NCBI GenBank assembly: GCA_024195265.1
Contig: JAJLRJ010000005.1
Span: 38,588,707-38,652,706 of the forward strand
Direction of reading: 5' to 3'
Length of the DNA stretch: 64,000 bases
Origin: Dendrophyllia cribrosa
Lineage: Eukaryota; Cnidaria; Anthozoa; Scleractinia; Dendrophylliidae
The translations under genes and the position numbers were made by a program. The notes under the pieces were generated by a model that was not told the DNA's origin, did no database searches, and saw nothing but the letters and a program-made list of their open reading frames with translations. Of this stretch, positions 1 to 10,446 are shown piece after piece (position 1 is the first letter of the stretch; each line of letters begins with the position of its first letter).

Positions 1-537
1 ACTTTGTGAATGTAATCTTCAAAGAAACCACATTGCCATTCCCATAACATTGCTTAGAAACTTGTCTCAGGTGTAAAAGGTTATCGCTGAAACGGTCACA
101 CTGTGACACGGTGATTTCGCCAATACGAAGGAAGGCAAAAAATGCCATAGAACACATTGTTTTAAACATGCGTGATTGATACTGAGATACACAAAAAATA
201 TCAGCAGCTTGCATGATGCGATCTAAAATGGGAAGGGTTATAGATAATCTTGAGTCCAGTTTGTGACCAATTTTACCATACCCTTTAAGCATCTCACGGA
301 TATAAAAAGTTTTGGTAGGATCCTGAAGTTCTACTAAACGATGCAAATACACAAGGGCCGAAACATAAGTATTGACTGTGGAAGAAGCATATTTACGATC
401 AAATAAATATGCAACAAACAATGCCAATGTGGCTGACCAAATCGGTAGTGAAGTGTGTGAGTTATGATAAACACTCGTTTGAAATTCTTCATAAAGTTTC
501 CATGCCCGACGGTACGTTGGTACAGAAGACTCCTCCT
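1..537 (-). CDS. Tyrosine recombinase fragment (DIRS/Crypton-type), runs off the window
   Basis: The minus-strand frame is open from about 537 to base 1 with no stop. It begins with an N-terminal helical segment (VPTYRRAWKLYEEF) and a core-binding (SAM-like) region, and reaches the first catalytic motif, AFFAFLRIGEIT, whose Arg is the expected first active-site residue of a tyrosine recombinase. The His-x-x-Arg and Tyr parts would lie left of base 1. No clear ATG precedes the domain; the frame stays open to about 660 through pyrimidine-rich repeat sequence, so the true start is unknown. Such recombinases act as integrases of DIRS and Crypton elements. No partner RT is visible to the right, so this is probably a fragment or a Crypton-like gene. 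Confidence 0.72.
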
Positions 538-991
538 TCGCCCTCCCCAGTCCCCTCTCCTCTTCCTTTTCCGTTTCCCTTCCCTTCCACCACAGGAAGC
601 CCGGTCTTTTAGATTTTTCTTTGGAGATGCCTGCGGAGGAGCGGCTAAGATCGAATAACGCAAGACACAACGCGCGTATTAAGCTCAAAGATCGAAAGCG
701 GAAAGGTCAAATTTGGCTCCTCTGCTCCCTGTGGATAGACATGTTACGATAAAAAGCGCGAACTTGGAAATATCAAGGTAAAAAGTGTGAAGAAGAAAAA
801 TACAATAAAAACAATAAAAATACAGGGAATAAGATGCTAATACGAAGTTCATAAAAAAATTTAACATTGCCTCGGTAATTGTTTCGAGTTGTTGTGTACT
901 TCGCTTGTAATTGCATTTGCGGCATGCCAAGATTCCAGCGTTTTCCTTACCTGAAAATTCCCTTGTCGATAACATGGGTGTTGTTAAAGTC
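538..991. other. Intergenic; pyrimidine-rich MITE-like edge then no recognisable feature
   Basis: Bases 523-600 are C/T-rich on the plus strand. Bases 615-650 resemble the terminal repeat of the MITE at 8408-8642 (TGCGGAGGAG end). From 660 to 991 I see no coding pattern; the open frames there have no recognisable motif. Confidence 0.4.
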
Positions 992-1056
992 AATAGGGCA
1001 TTTCCGAGTTGCCTTAAGCCTCTCTATCAAAGTGAGGCTAGGTGCACAACCTTTCA

Positions 1057-1087
<31 letters not shown>

Positions 1088-1168
1088 GAAACTCATTTTC
1101 ATATGAACGGTTGTGCACCTAGCCTCGCTTTGACAACGAGGCGTAACGTAACTCGGAAATGGCCTATT
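992..1168. repeat. Foldback MITE, family A, copy 1
   Basis: An imperfect palindrome. The left arm AATAGGGCATTTCCGAG runs inward through GAGGCTAGGTGCACAACC and CATATGAAAATGAG. The right arm is its reverse complement and ends CTCGGAAATGGCCTATT. A second copy with the same termini lies at 17501-17699. It is non-coding. Confidence 0.85.
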
Positions 1169-1200
1169 GAATGGTCATTCAGCCATGCATGAGTGGCAAT

Positions 1201-1341
1201 ATTTGAAGTAATAGATCAACAACGAGTGCGAGGGTTTCATCGGGGCATCCAAACACCGAGAAGCAATGCTTTTATTGTTTCAAGGTGTTTGGATGCCTCG
1301 ATGAAACCCGAAGCACGAGTTTTTGATCTGGCTTCTCAAAT
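1201..1341. repeat. Foldback MITE with 55-60 bp arms
   Basis: The left arm contains GGGTTTCATCGGGGCATCC and AAACACC. The right arm (about 1290-1341) is its near-exact reverse complement, including GATCAA near both ends. The loop is about 25 bp. No second copy was seen in the window. Confidence 0.8.
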
Positions 1342-1495
1342 GAAACAATACAGAATTATTCAGTGTTAGATTTTTTGGCTTTGTCCTTTTCAAATGCCGT
1401 CACATTCATAATTTTATTGAGCTTGTTGTGTTTCGTCATTTGGTATGAGACCATGTGCGGAACAGAAGCGTCTCGGTTTAGGGAGGCTAAAACGG

Positions 1496-1865
1496 TTGTC
1501 GAAGAAGAATATCTAGTCGATAAAGCTATTCCCCGTCAACAAAATATAAAACAAATGGGCAACATCCATTTTCTACGAATGGCAAACTTCTCGGACTGTT
1601 CAAGTTCCCGTTCTCTGAGATTCGAGAGGAATGTTTAAGGACTATGATTTACACAAGATTATGTCACTTTCTGCTCGTATTGAAGAAACGAACGCATTGA
1701 GTTTGAATTATTGGCTTAGCAAATTTGTCATGGACGTGGCCAAAAAGTCGGGAGAGATATATCCACCGAAGACTGTTTGTGGCATAATATGCGGTATCCG
1801 ACGCTTTCTAGAAGAGAAAAAAGGTGCTGAAGCATTAAATCCTCTTGATAATGGCGACCGAAGGT
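1496..1865 (+). pseudogene. KIAA1958/DUF3504-like (Crypton-derived) fragment, frameshifted
   Basis: The translation matches the KIAA1958-type family of domesticated Crypton recombinase relatives. The first part begins VDKAIP. After a frameshift near 1540 it continues NKWATSIFYEWQTSRTVQV, then an in-frame TGA near 1617, then LSLNYWLSKFVMDVAKKSG, YPPKTV and ICGIRRFLEEK, ending NPLDNGDRR. The open piece stops exactly at a splice-donor-like AAG|GTGAGA at 1865-1866, where the next exon starts in relatives. The frameshift and stop point to a decayed copy. The family call is from motif memory, not a search. Confidence 0.6.
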
Positions 1866-2008
1866 GAGAAAAATGGTCCATTTTGTTTTTAAATTAAAAT
1901 GTCGATGTCATGTTGAAGTTCCAGTTATAATTCTCAGATTATTGTTTTGAAGGTTTACTCTGTTTCACCGAGCATTGGACGCGGAATCGAAAGATGGCAG
2001 ACGAGAGG
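1866..2008. other. No recognisable feature
   Basis: Short AT-rich stretch between the KIAA1958-like exon and the hAT-like MITE. Confidence 0.5.
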
Positions 2009-2211
2009 CAGGGGCGTAGCCAGGAATTTTTCAGAGGTACGCACGATCACTGTCTTCAAACACTCCCCCTCCCTCCTATCCCTCCCTCCTACCTCCTATC
2101 CCTCCCTCCTACCCCTCCCTCCTACCCCTCCCTCAAGTCCCAAATCTTTCATTTTTTCCCACTTTTTCAGGTACGCACGTGCGTACGTGCGTACAGTTAG
2201 CTACGCCCCTG
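2009..2211. mobile_element. hAT-like MITE, CAGGGGCGTAGC family, copy 1
   Basis: It starts CAGGGGCGTAGCCAGGA and ends GTTAGCTACGCCCCTG, giving short terminal inverted repeats. The inside is a CCTCCCT-rich tract followed by GTACGCAC repeats. GAGAGG flanks both ends, consistent with a hAT-type target duplication. The sister copy is at 5038-5199. Confidence 0.8.
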
Positions 2212-2339
2212 AGAGGGCTTACATTTAAAGACCAAGAAAGGAATGTAAGGTTCCGAATGTAATTATCCTGATAATTGAGTGGAATAACATACATGTATTG
2301 TTTGCAAAACTCATTAATATGCAAGTGGTTGATTTGGGA

Positions 2340-2730
2340 TCAAACACGGTTTTTAACTGAAATCAAAACCCTAAAGATCTTGATCTGGTGTTTCATTGGG
2401 TATCAAGACTCATCCACCTGACCCAAATGGTCGTCATTTATTGGCTGGTCACTTTATGAATTATTAATGAGTTTGAGAACCTTTTTAAAGGTTTTTGTGT
2501 TTCTAATATGTTCTCTCTTCCTGATTTGTAAACATCTTCCAGTTTCTCCTTTATAACTCCACGGACAATCGGCACAAGGAATCTTATAAACAACATTTGT
2601 TTGTAGATCAATTGGTGGTCTTGACTTGGGAGAAACAAATTCCTGTTGTAAGGTCTTGAGGGGTCTACTTGTATGGCTCGAATTCCGTTATTTCTGAGTA
2701 GTTTTGTAAGTGGCTCAGTTAAACCATTTT
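2340..2730 (-). pseudogene. Penelope-like element, GIY-YIG endonuclease remnant
   Basis: Read on the minus strand, the segment gives PLKTLQQEFVSPKS, then NVVYKIPCADCPWSYKGETG, then RCLQIRKREHIRNTK. This is the C-terminal GIY-YIG nuclease region of a Penelope-like retroelement (the family pattern is VYxIPCxxCxxxYIGET; here Ile is replaced by Lys). The upstream piece LTKLLRNNGIRA is in another frame, so the copy is frameshifted. The RT domain is absent. It is a dead 3' fragment. Confidence 0.7.
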
Positions 2731-2911
2731 TTTTTAACTACTTACATTGTAAAATTCATTAATAAATCATAAGGGTACTAACACCTTATGTCCCGCACGG
2801 GATGAAGAGGACTAACTAACTAACTAACTAACAAATAGAAATGAGCCATTCCAATCACATGATTAACCCTGTATAACCCTGTATATCAGATACAACTCAC
2901 TAGTGGTTGTA
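2731..2911. other. Spacer with short (AACT)n tract
   Basis: A tetranucleotide run (ACTAACTAAC..., about 2811-2832) lies in otherwise unremarkable AT-rich DNA. The segment CAGATACAACTCACTAGTGG at 2888 reappears inverted at 3360-3385. Confidence 0.5.
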
Positions 2912-3343
2912 CAGTAATAACCCACATATAAGAACCTGGGTTTTAAGAACCTGTTAGGCTAAAATTCTCATTTTAAGCCCCCTCTACATAAGAACCTATT
3001 TAGCCTAAAATTTTAAGTTAGGTTCTTATCAGTGGGGTTGCTGTAGAATTTGTTATCAACATGAGTTTCTAAACTGTTATGTTTTGTTAAGAACATATAG
3101 TTTTACTGTATCTGCACTGAACTGCCTATAGGCATTGCTCTACATGGTACATTATAAATGATTTATTATGAGATGATACTGTATTTGCAATATATATACA
3201 ATATATTCCGATGAAATACATATGCAAATTTAAGAACCTATTTAAGAACCTGTTTAGGCTAAATTTCCTTTAAGTACCATTTATATAAGAACCTATTTAA
3301 GCTAAATTGAAAAATTCAGGTTCTTATATGCGGGTTATTACTG
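2912..3343. mobile_element. Tc1/mariner-like MITE (TA target site)
   Basis: It begins CAGTAATAACCCACATATAA and ends with the complement TTATATGCGGGTTATTACTG. TA lies immediately outside both ends (2910-2911 and 3344-3345), the mariner target duplication. Internal segments repeat TTAAGAACCTGTTTAGGCTAAA several times. There is no ORF. Confidence 0.85.
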
Positions 3344-3356
3344 TATCTAATTTACA

Positions 3357-3511
3357 TTCCAGATACAACCACTAGTGAGTTGTATCTGGAATGTGAATTT
3401 CACAAGTTGTTTACTACATTCGCGTCCGTGTTGTATCGGCTCTATATATTCGCTCGACTGTGCCTCGTGATTGTATAGGCCGATGCAGCAATCCCGCTCA
3501 TGTAGTAAACC
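3357..3511. repeat. Two palindromes: 35-bp CACTAGTG palindrome and a 100-bp hairpin
   Basis: At 3357-3391 CCAGATACAAC faces GTTGTATCTGG around CACTAGTG, with one extra base in an arm. At 3408-3510 GTTTACTACA faces TGTAGTAAAC, and CGGCTCTATA / TGTATAGGCCG pair further in, a foldback repeat of about 100 bp. Confidence 0.6.
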
Positions 3512-3621
3512 TTACTTACAATGTACTACATCAACAATACCAAGAATATACTATTAACAGTCCACTACTTACAATCTTGGCACTAATCACGTAAAACTCA
3601 GTAACACTATTTACAAGATAA

Positions 3622-4069
3622 TCCGGGGGGGGGGGGGGGGGAGGAGGTACTCAACAAAGTTTTGTACGGGGATGCTCCGCACCGAGATCCAAACCCTTAC
3701 CCTTTCATATACCGTTTTTGACAGAAAAGGTACCCTTTTCATACACCTTTCATTGAAAATGCTACCCCTTTCGTATACCTTTCATTGAAAATGGTACCCC
3801 TTTCATAAAACCTTTAAGTGCGTCTGTTTGATATATTTTGAAAGGCCCTTTTTATAATACTTAAATGGCAGTTTTCCCTACTTTTTTATGCTTCAACTCG
3901 TGTTTTTGCTACCCTTTCCTATTCTTCGTGAAAGCCCTACCCTTTTATATACTTCAACTCGTGAAATCGCGACCCTTTCATATACCTCCAGCCTCAAAAA
4001 GGTACCCCTTTCGGGCGGAGCATCCCCGTATAGCCCATTATAGGGAGTACCCCCCTCTCCCCCCCGGGA
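3622..4069. repeat. Interspersed repeat, G-tract/GGGGATGCTC family, copy 1
   Basis: It is bounded by a 17-bp G run (3625-3641) on the left and a C-rich tract on the right. ACGGGGATGCTCCGC and its complement GCGGAGCATCCCCGT lie inside the ends. Between them the motif ACCCYTTTCATAYACC recurs about eight times. Related copies are at 59580-60139 and, in part, 37547-37760. The apparent ORFs across it are not conserved between copies. Confidence 0.75.
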
Positions 4070-4379
4070 AGATAATACATACAATACACTAATACAGTGG
4101 CAACGGGCTTTGGAATAAATTCATGTAAAAGCGAAAGAATCTATTTTCCTACACCATTAACAAAACTAAAAATAGACAAAAAGAAAGAGAAGGACTGTAA
4201 GACAGCTGTTTGACATATACTTTAAGAAAGTGTTCTATTTTATATTTATAAATGATTTTATTTATAATGTCCGAAATCGACAATGAATCGTTCTGGAATT
4301 TTCTTTTATAAATACAGTAACACATAAAGAGGGGGGTGTAACTTAGTTTTCTCTTTATAATAAGTCATCAGATGCCTTA
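4070..4379. other. No recognisable feature
   Basis: AT-rich spacer; probably the decayed 3' tail of the adjacent minus-strand LINE. Confidence 0.4.
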
Positions 4380-5037
4380 ATAGGCCAAATAAAACTTCTT
4401 CAGTCGTGAGTGTAAAGGAGGAGTTGTTGGTTGAATTGAACCACTGCAACACAGTACACCTTCTGAATAAAAGACTTTGTGAAATGACAGTTCATAATAA
4501 CGTAATTAACGTATGGTCTCTAGAATCTGTTTCTCCGCAGTATATACAATTTCCATCTTCCTCGATCTTGAATCTAAAAAGCCTTTTTTTTGTTATAAAG
4601 ATCCCGCTATGAATGACTTTAAAATGAAATTCTCGCAGTTTATTTTATTTAGAAGTTTTGCGGACCGATTGAAGTATTTGCTTCCAGTTGATGTTTTCGG
4701 AATTGAGTGATTTAGCCCAACGTTTCGACCCAGTATGGCTGTTTGTATGAGTTTTATGAACTAAAGCCCAATACAAATCTTTGGCTTTGGCTTTCGTCAA
4801 ATTAATGTTACTATTTTTGTTGACCTGAAAGGACATATATTTTCATCACAAATTATACCATTATCTGAGGAGGTTATCAGCTCTCTTGCTCTATTGAGTA
4901 AATGGCTTGGAATTGCACTTGTAACTTGTTACAGGGGAAGAAAAGATGTCTTTTTAGATGAAATTTGGATTTAAAATCAGCGAAAGATAGAACATGTCCC
5001 TCACTATTTGAAAGATCCATGACTGTCTTAATTCCTT

Positions 5038-5199
5038 TCAGGGGCGTAGCCAGGATTTTTTTCAGAGGTACGCACAAGCAATTTTGAAACACTCCCCCTA
5101 CCTCCTACCCCCACCCTCAAGTCCCCATTCCTTTTTTTTTTTTTTTTCGACTTTTTCAGGTACGCACGCGCGCACGTGCGTACAGGTAGCTACGCCCTT
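5038..5199. mobile_element. hAT-like MITE, CAGGGGCGTAGC family, copy 2, inside the LINE
   Basis: It opens AGGGGCGTAGCCAGGATTTT and closes GGTAGCTACGCCC. The layout matches copy 1 at 2009-2211: an ACACTCCCCCTACC stretch then GTACGCACGCGCGCACG. CCTTTC at both edges fits a target duplication. It interrupts the LINE reading frame, so it came later. Confidence 0.75.
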
Positions 5200-5523
5200 T
5201 CTTTATTTAGCCATTCTCGAAATAAGAAAGGTTTCCCTCCTATTAGAATTTCCTTATTATTAAACAGAATTGTGTCATGATTGTTTTGATCTCTGTAAAA
5301 ACGTGGTATGTCTTTAAAGTCCTCCATCCGATCCGCCGTAATTCCTAAAATGGTGACCAGGCACAGTTTTCCAATTTACGTTGCCATTTTTGATAAGTCT
5401 GGGGATCCATGCCAGCCTTAAAGCCTTAATCATAATCTCTATATCGTTCATGCGCAGTCCTCCATTTCAGACTTGTTCTTTTTATCTTGTCTCTTTTGTT
5501 TTGCCATAAAAATTTAAAGAGAC

Positions 5524-5611
5524 GACCTTGCACCTGACTCGTCCCCAGTACTGGGGACGAGTGCAAGGTCTGACTCGTCCCCAGTACTGGGGACGAGTCA
5601 GACCTTGCACT
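5524..5611. repeat. Double palindrome built on CTCGTCCCCAG
   Basis: Two perfect palindromes centred on CCCCAGTACTGGGG lie side by side: 26 bp at 5537-5562 and 30 bp at 5571-5600. They are bracketed by GACCTTGCAC copies. The tip CTCGTCCCCAG also forms the ends of the foldback repeat at 58564-58675. It sits inside the LINE remnant. Confidence 0.85.
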
Positions 5612-6559
5612 ATACCAGTAATCTCATTTGGTTCGTCGATGTTCGAAGCAGAGCAAACGAGAGACGATACACCTATAGCCTTGATATTCAATACTCTTCC
5701 AAATAAAGTTAAGTCTCGTGATCGTCAAATGTCTAATTTTGCCTGAAGCTTTTGAATTTTTAGATAAGTTGTGATAATTGTTACCGTTACTATCATGAAA
5801 AAAAGATTCCTACAATTTTCACTGGGTCTTTAATCCATTTCAGTCCTAACGGTTTGGCGCACTGATTGACTAATTTGCCAAGCCACATAGCCTTTGTTTT
5901 TTTAAAGTTAAGTTTTAGTCCTGAGATATCCCCAAAAGATGCTATGATATCTAATCCCCTTTTCACGGATGTCAAATATGCACAAAAAAGATTAGCATCA
6001 TCAGCAAACTGACTCAATTTGATTTCATTATTGAAAAGAGATATACCTTTCACTTCACTGCTTTGCCGAATTTTATTGGACATTAGTTCTGCTGTGAGGA
6101 TAAACATATATGGGGAGAGCGGACAGCCTTGTCAACTCCAGTAGAAGGTTTAATCCAATTAGTTGCAAAGCCATTGTTTACCACTGCACTTTAAATCTCC
6201 AAAGTTATATAACCGTAGAGCATGTTGTATACAAGACCAGTCCAGGGTATCAAAGGCTTTGTGAAAATCTAGCGACAAGAGAATTCCTGGGGTATTGTCT
6301 CTGTGCTTTTGTTCCATTGTATCACTAATGAGTCTGATATTTTCTCCTATATATCTATCTTTTACAAACCCTGTTTGATCCGGATGGATAATGCTCGACC
6401 ATACCGGATCAATGGGTCTAGCAATAGCTTTGGAAGCAACTTTATAATCTATACTTAACAGCGTTATTTGTCTCCAGTTTTGACTGAGGTACTTTAGGTC
6501 AGAATCACCTTTAGGTATTAAGCTTATGATTCCTCGGCGTTGTGAAATTGTAGCCTCCT

Positions 6560-7265
6560 CCGCGAGCATCTCCAAAGAAAAATCTAAATCTTTCCTCAAC
6601 CGACAGTTTCTGCGCGCTGCTAATATTTCTCGCAATGACGCCTTGCTAACTAAACCTGATGATTCCACTGACCATTTACCATTCATTGTTACATATAACC
6701 CAGCTATTCCTCGCATTCCCAATATCTTACGCAAACATTGCAACATATTACTCTCCTCCAATCGCTGCCGGGACGTCTTTAAACACCCACCTTTCGTTGC
6801 AGCTTACAGACGTAGTGCTAACCTACGCGTCCTTTTAGTTAGAGCGCAATTACCACACACCACCTCTAACAATACTAATTTACCACCGGGCTCTTTCCGT
6901 TGTGGACAAGATACAGTGCCACTTGTCCTTACATCACTAACGGTCTTAAAGACTATATTTTTTATTCTACAGGCGAAACCCGTTCCATCACTTCACATAT
7001 AACCTGTAACACTAAAAACTTAATCTACATGATACAATGTAACCGCTGCCATTTACAATACATTGGTGAAACTAAGCGACGTCTTAAAGACAGATTTAAC
7101 GAACATCGACGTTCCGTTGACAAACCTAACATTAAATCCAAACCTACTACTTTCTCTGAACACTTTCTTTCCCATTCTGACCATTCCAACACTGACATGC
7201 AACTTATTCCACTAGAAATAATTCACAATTTACGGGATTCTATTCGAAAAGCCAGAGAGTCGTAA
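6560..7265 (+). pseudogene. Penelope-like element, RT C-terminus plus GIY-YIG, frameshifted
   Basis: The frame starting near 6560 reads FLRAANISRNDAL, DHLPFIVTYNPAIPRIPNIL, LLSSNRCRDVFKHPPFVAAY and LPPGSFRCG. A frameshift near 6905-6925 moves to the frame reading CPYITNGLKDYIFYSTGE, then NLIYMIQCNRCHLQYIGETK, RRLKDRFNEHRR and a stop at 7263-7265. This is the family's linker and GIY-YIG nuclease. The catalytic RT core is missing on the left, where the sequence abuts the opposite-strand LINE. Confidence 0.75.
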
Positions 7266-7554
7266 AAACACTAGAACCACGTGGGTTGAACAGACGTGAT
7301 GAATTGTAGTATACGTATACTAGCCTTATCTTTAGTTTTTATTATCTTGTAGGTCATTTCCGCCCCTCCTCTTTTTTTTAAATATGTATTGCAACATTCT
7401 CCTTTATATAATGTTGTATTTTCATTTTATAATTTAGTAACATCTTATAACCTGAAGAAGGCTGGTCTGGCCAGCCGAAATATTGTTTGAAATATATTTA
7501 CTCGTTGTATCAGCTTTGCAGTAGTCCTTGGACTTCTTTTTAGTATAATGAATG
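7266..7554. other. Penelope-like 3' tail
   Basis: AT-rich untranslated tail of the preceding remnant. It contains CTGAAGAAGGCTGGTCTGGCC followed by AGCCGAAAT at 7452-7481, a 6-bp stem (GGCTGG/CCAGCC). That resembles, but does not equal, a hammerhead stem II (one extra A, no credible stems I and III). Confidence 0.45.
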
Positions 7555-7722
7555 AATAGACCAATTCCGATATATTAAAATTCATACTTGGCTCCGAGGC
7601 TTAGGGGAATAAAACAAAAGAAATCACATCGAGGTTCAGGTATGAATAATTTATTTCTTTTGTTTTATTCCCCTAAGCCTCGGAGCCAAGTATGAATTTT
7701 AATATATCGGAATTGGTCTATT
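7555..7722. repeat. Perfect 70-bp inverted repeat with 28-bp loop
   Basis: The left arm 7555-7624 (starting AATAGACCAATTCCGATATA) and right arm 7653-7722 are exact reverse complements over all 70 bases by my comparison. The loop is 28 bp. It has no ORF and resembles no other repeat in the window. Confidence 0.95.
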
Positions 7723-7822
7723 GTTTTCTTGGCTCAAGAGAACTCTCTGTTCTCCGACGTCTGATCTGCACGCAAGCTGGGTGTGGAGCACAGGAATCCC
7801 AAGCTCGCTGACCTTGTTGCCA

Positions 7823-7968
7823 TGAACTGAAACTAGCTTACAGTCGCGGCTAATGGGGGGGGGGGGGGGGGGGGGGAATAAAAAATATTTGCATGTGAAA
7901 AGATTCCGCCGCATGAGCCTCGACTGCACGCTAGTTCCAGTTCAACACCGCGAATACGAATATTGTCT
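7823..7968. repeat. Foldback MITE, family C, copy 1 (with G tract)
   Basis: The right arm carries CCGCATGAGCCTCGACTGCA and GCTAGTTCCAGTTCAACACC. The left arm is the degraded complement (TGAACTGAAACTAGC), interrupted by a 22-bp G run (7855-7876). The better-preserved copy is at 15826-15984. Confidence 0.7.
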
Positions 7969-8059
7969 ATTTTGTTTACTTATTGAGTAGATCTGAGAAT
8001 TATTTTGACTTGCCTAGTTACTAGACCTCAATCTCTTTTCGCGCGCGCGGACAGACTGT

Positions 8060-8310
8060 CGTGCTAAACATTGTAATTATTTACTTCTGAGTTAGGGAGG
8101 GTTCATAATTTATGTAGAGGGGGGGCTATGTCGATTTTTAGGGAGGTCATGATTTTTTCTGTTAGGTTTTAGGGGGGGGTTATTGAAAATTCTCCCCATG
8201 TGAAAGAAGGTATAGGGGGGAGGGGGGGGGGGACTGAGGGGGGTCATTAGAAAAGACTCAATATAAACCGCCACCATCAGTTTACTCATATTTAGCAGGA
8301 GGATCTGCAA
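8060..8310. other. G-rich low-complexity segment
   Basis: Repeated GGGGGG blocks alternate with short AT stretches (around 8120, 8172, 8215-8245). No family relationship was established. Confidence 0.45.
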
Positions 8311-8407
8311 ATAAAGTTTAGTATAGCTGGAGCTTATGAATAGCAGTCCATGTCAATGAATAGTAATAAACTCACACTGATGCTTGCTTTCTCAGAACAT
8401 TTATTTG

Positions 8408-8642
8408 TAATTCCGTGTTCCTCTCTCCTCCGCAGAGGTCTCTTTGTGTCACTAGGAGGCTGGGGAGAGGGTAAAGGGAGCGCGCAGGGGATGATTGGAC
8501 GGGGGAAAAAAGGAGGGAGACCGCACCTTTTGCTCTTCCCATCGTCCCCCACGCTCTTATTAATTTATAATTTTTATTTAAATTTTTTTACTGGAATGGG
8601 ATACCAGTGGGAGCCTCTGCGGAGGAGAGAGTCCGTGTTCTA
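8408..8642. mobile_element. MITE with CTCTCTCCTCCGCAGAGG termini
   Basis: The left end TTCCGTGTTCCTCTCTCCTC, continuing CGCAGAGG, is matched by the inverted right end CCTCTGCGGAGGAGAGAGTC, continuing CGTGTT. The inside is GC-rich then AT-rich and has no credible ORF. The edge at 615-650 may belong to the same family. Confidence 0.75.
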
Positions 8643-9899
8643 AAGTTTATATTCAATTGGTGAAGCTACATGTAGACGGCCTTAAAATGTGCCAACTTGT
8701 ACAAGACTCAATGAAATGCAAAACTTGTGGCACTCCGTCCACTTCTGGTACTGCACTGGGGGGTCATGGTATTTTGCCCATGGTTGTGGGGTATGCAATG
8801 AGGGGGGGGGGGGGGGGGGGGGGGGCAGGAAAAAAACACACCAAACAATAGGGGGGCTTCCAAAAATTGCAAGGGAAAAAATCTGAAATAATTGACTATG
8901 GGAGTGAAAGGGTTAAAGTTTCTAGAGACATACTTTGTAGCAATTGGCGCTATATAAATTTTAGCCCGCAAACTAGTATGGTGTGTTTTGTCAACTAGGG
9001 GTTTTTATGGCCCAGCAACACACCCCCACACAACGTTTTGGGAAGTACACCCCTTCCAGGGCTGTCGCTAAGTTTCAAAGGACATGTAGCTGCAGGGAAA
9101 TGGAAAAGATTCCAGGAAAAACATTACTATCAGAAGCAATGCCCTGTTTCTCATTCAAATTTTTTTCTAAAAAAAATATCATTTCAAATTTGACCAGACA
9201 TTAATCAGCCTGCCTGGCAAATTAATTCAACTCCCGTACTTAACCAGTAGTCGAGTTCATTTGCAACAATGACAAGACACTTATAACCCAGGAATAATCA
9301 AAGTGAGATATTGAAGTCATTGAACTAAACAACATAGTAAAATAATAGTTGTTTTATTATAGTAAAAAACCTTTAACATTTTAGAGCTCCAAATTTACTG
9401 ATTTAAAACAAGTTCACTGAACTTGCAAAAAATAAGCTACTATTTTATATGCATCCTGCTACAAAATCTTTTTTCCTGAACATTGTTCACTGAAAATGCT
9501 GGTGATAGTGTATACTCAATTAACAATAATGCAAACAATAAGTCTGCCTTATATGAAGTGGGGACTGTGGTACCCCCTCAAAACTCTTGTCATGGCACTT
9601 TACATGACCAAGATTTGGGGTGTTTTTTTTAGACATATTCTGGTAATTGTGAAATCAGAATACACTACAAAAACTATGTTGTTTACACTCTCACACCAAA
9701 AACTTTCCAGGTACACATTAAGTCAAAGTAGCGACTTCTTTCCATATTTTACAAGAGGAATAGGTGCAATATTTAGAGGAATAATTTCTGTTTTTGGAAT
9801 GGCCTGAGAATTATGTCACAAAAAAAACCACATGCCCTTGAAGTCTGATGAAAGAGAACGAAGAATTCTAGTGCTATTCATACATATCCTTGATTTGAG

Positions 9900-9936
<37 letters not shown>

Positions 9937-10446
9937 AATGTGGTTAATGACAAAATAAATAAATGTAATGAAATCTTGAGAAACAACAAATTTCTCTTTG
10001 TAAAATACTAAAATGAAACAATGTTAGCTAAAGGATAGGTTAACACTACCCCAGTAACAGATCTTTATATGTTCATATCATAACGTTAACTGGACAAAAT
10101 GTGAATGCAAAAAAGAATGCAAAAAGAGTGATAGACTTTCAATAAAGTCCTTCGTCTTATATTTATAGCCTCAAAAGCTTGCTTCGCTCGCTTTGCTGTA
10201 AAACTTGTGAGGTCGACTTGTGGCAAGTCTACGAGAGTGATTTCACAAAACCTGTTACAAAAATCAACAGTTACTGATGAATAGTTAAAAGTAAAGAAAA
10301 TAAAACATTGGAATTTGTCTCTAATTTCTATTTCACAGATTATATGAAACCTGACTCTTTACTAATACAAAACATTTTTTTTAATCCTAAATGGCCTGTG
10401 TCATGCACAGTTATTAGAAAAAACAGGATAAAATAAATAATTTAGT
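8643..10446. other. Gene-free stretch with G tract and (TA)n microsatellite
   Basis: It contains a 24-bp G run (8802-8825) and a 32-bp TA dinucleotide run (9901-9932). The motif GGGAGTGAAAGGGTTAA at 8899-8915 is the inverted form of the edge at 10447. Near 10211, GTCGACTTGTGGCAAGTCT is shared with 61285. No ORF shows a recognisable motif. Confidence 0.5.

Larger units (their letters stand above)
4380..6550 (-). pseudogene. L1-like LINE ORF2 remnant (RT plus C-terminal zinc-binding region)
   Basis: On the minus strand from about 6550 leftward there is an RT domain. It carries RRGIISLIPKGDSDLK, then HPDQTGFVKDRYIGENIR, then ILLSLDFHKAFDTLDW (motif A), a frameshift at QGCPLSPYMF near 6120, and KLSQFADDANLF (motif C, FADD) near 6010. 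Further left come NGGLRMNDIEIMIKALRLAW, PFLFREWLNKE, AKAKDLYWALVHKTHT and KLREFHFKVIH. The zinc-binding CIYCGETDSRDH lies near 4530 and a stop follows. At least two frameshifts, a MITE (5038-5199) and a palindrome (5524-5611) break it. L1/Tx1-type affinity is judged from motif wording only. Confidence 0.7.

Noticed and set aside
334..663. 109-codon minus-strand ORF
   Set aside because: It is in a different frame from the clear recombinase translation and is mostly Arg/Lys low complexity.
3865..4092. 75-codon ORF in the G-tract repeat
   Set aside because: It consists of the repeated CCTTTCATATACC motif and is not preserved in the copy at 59580.
7452..7481. Active hammerhead ribozyme
   Set aside because: An extra base breaks the stem II junction and stems I and III cannot be formed; kept only as a possible relic.
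8657..8971. Glycine- or proline-rich ORFs
   Set aside because: They span a G homopolymer and have no counterpart motif.
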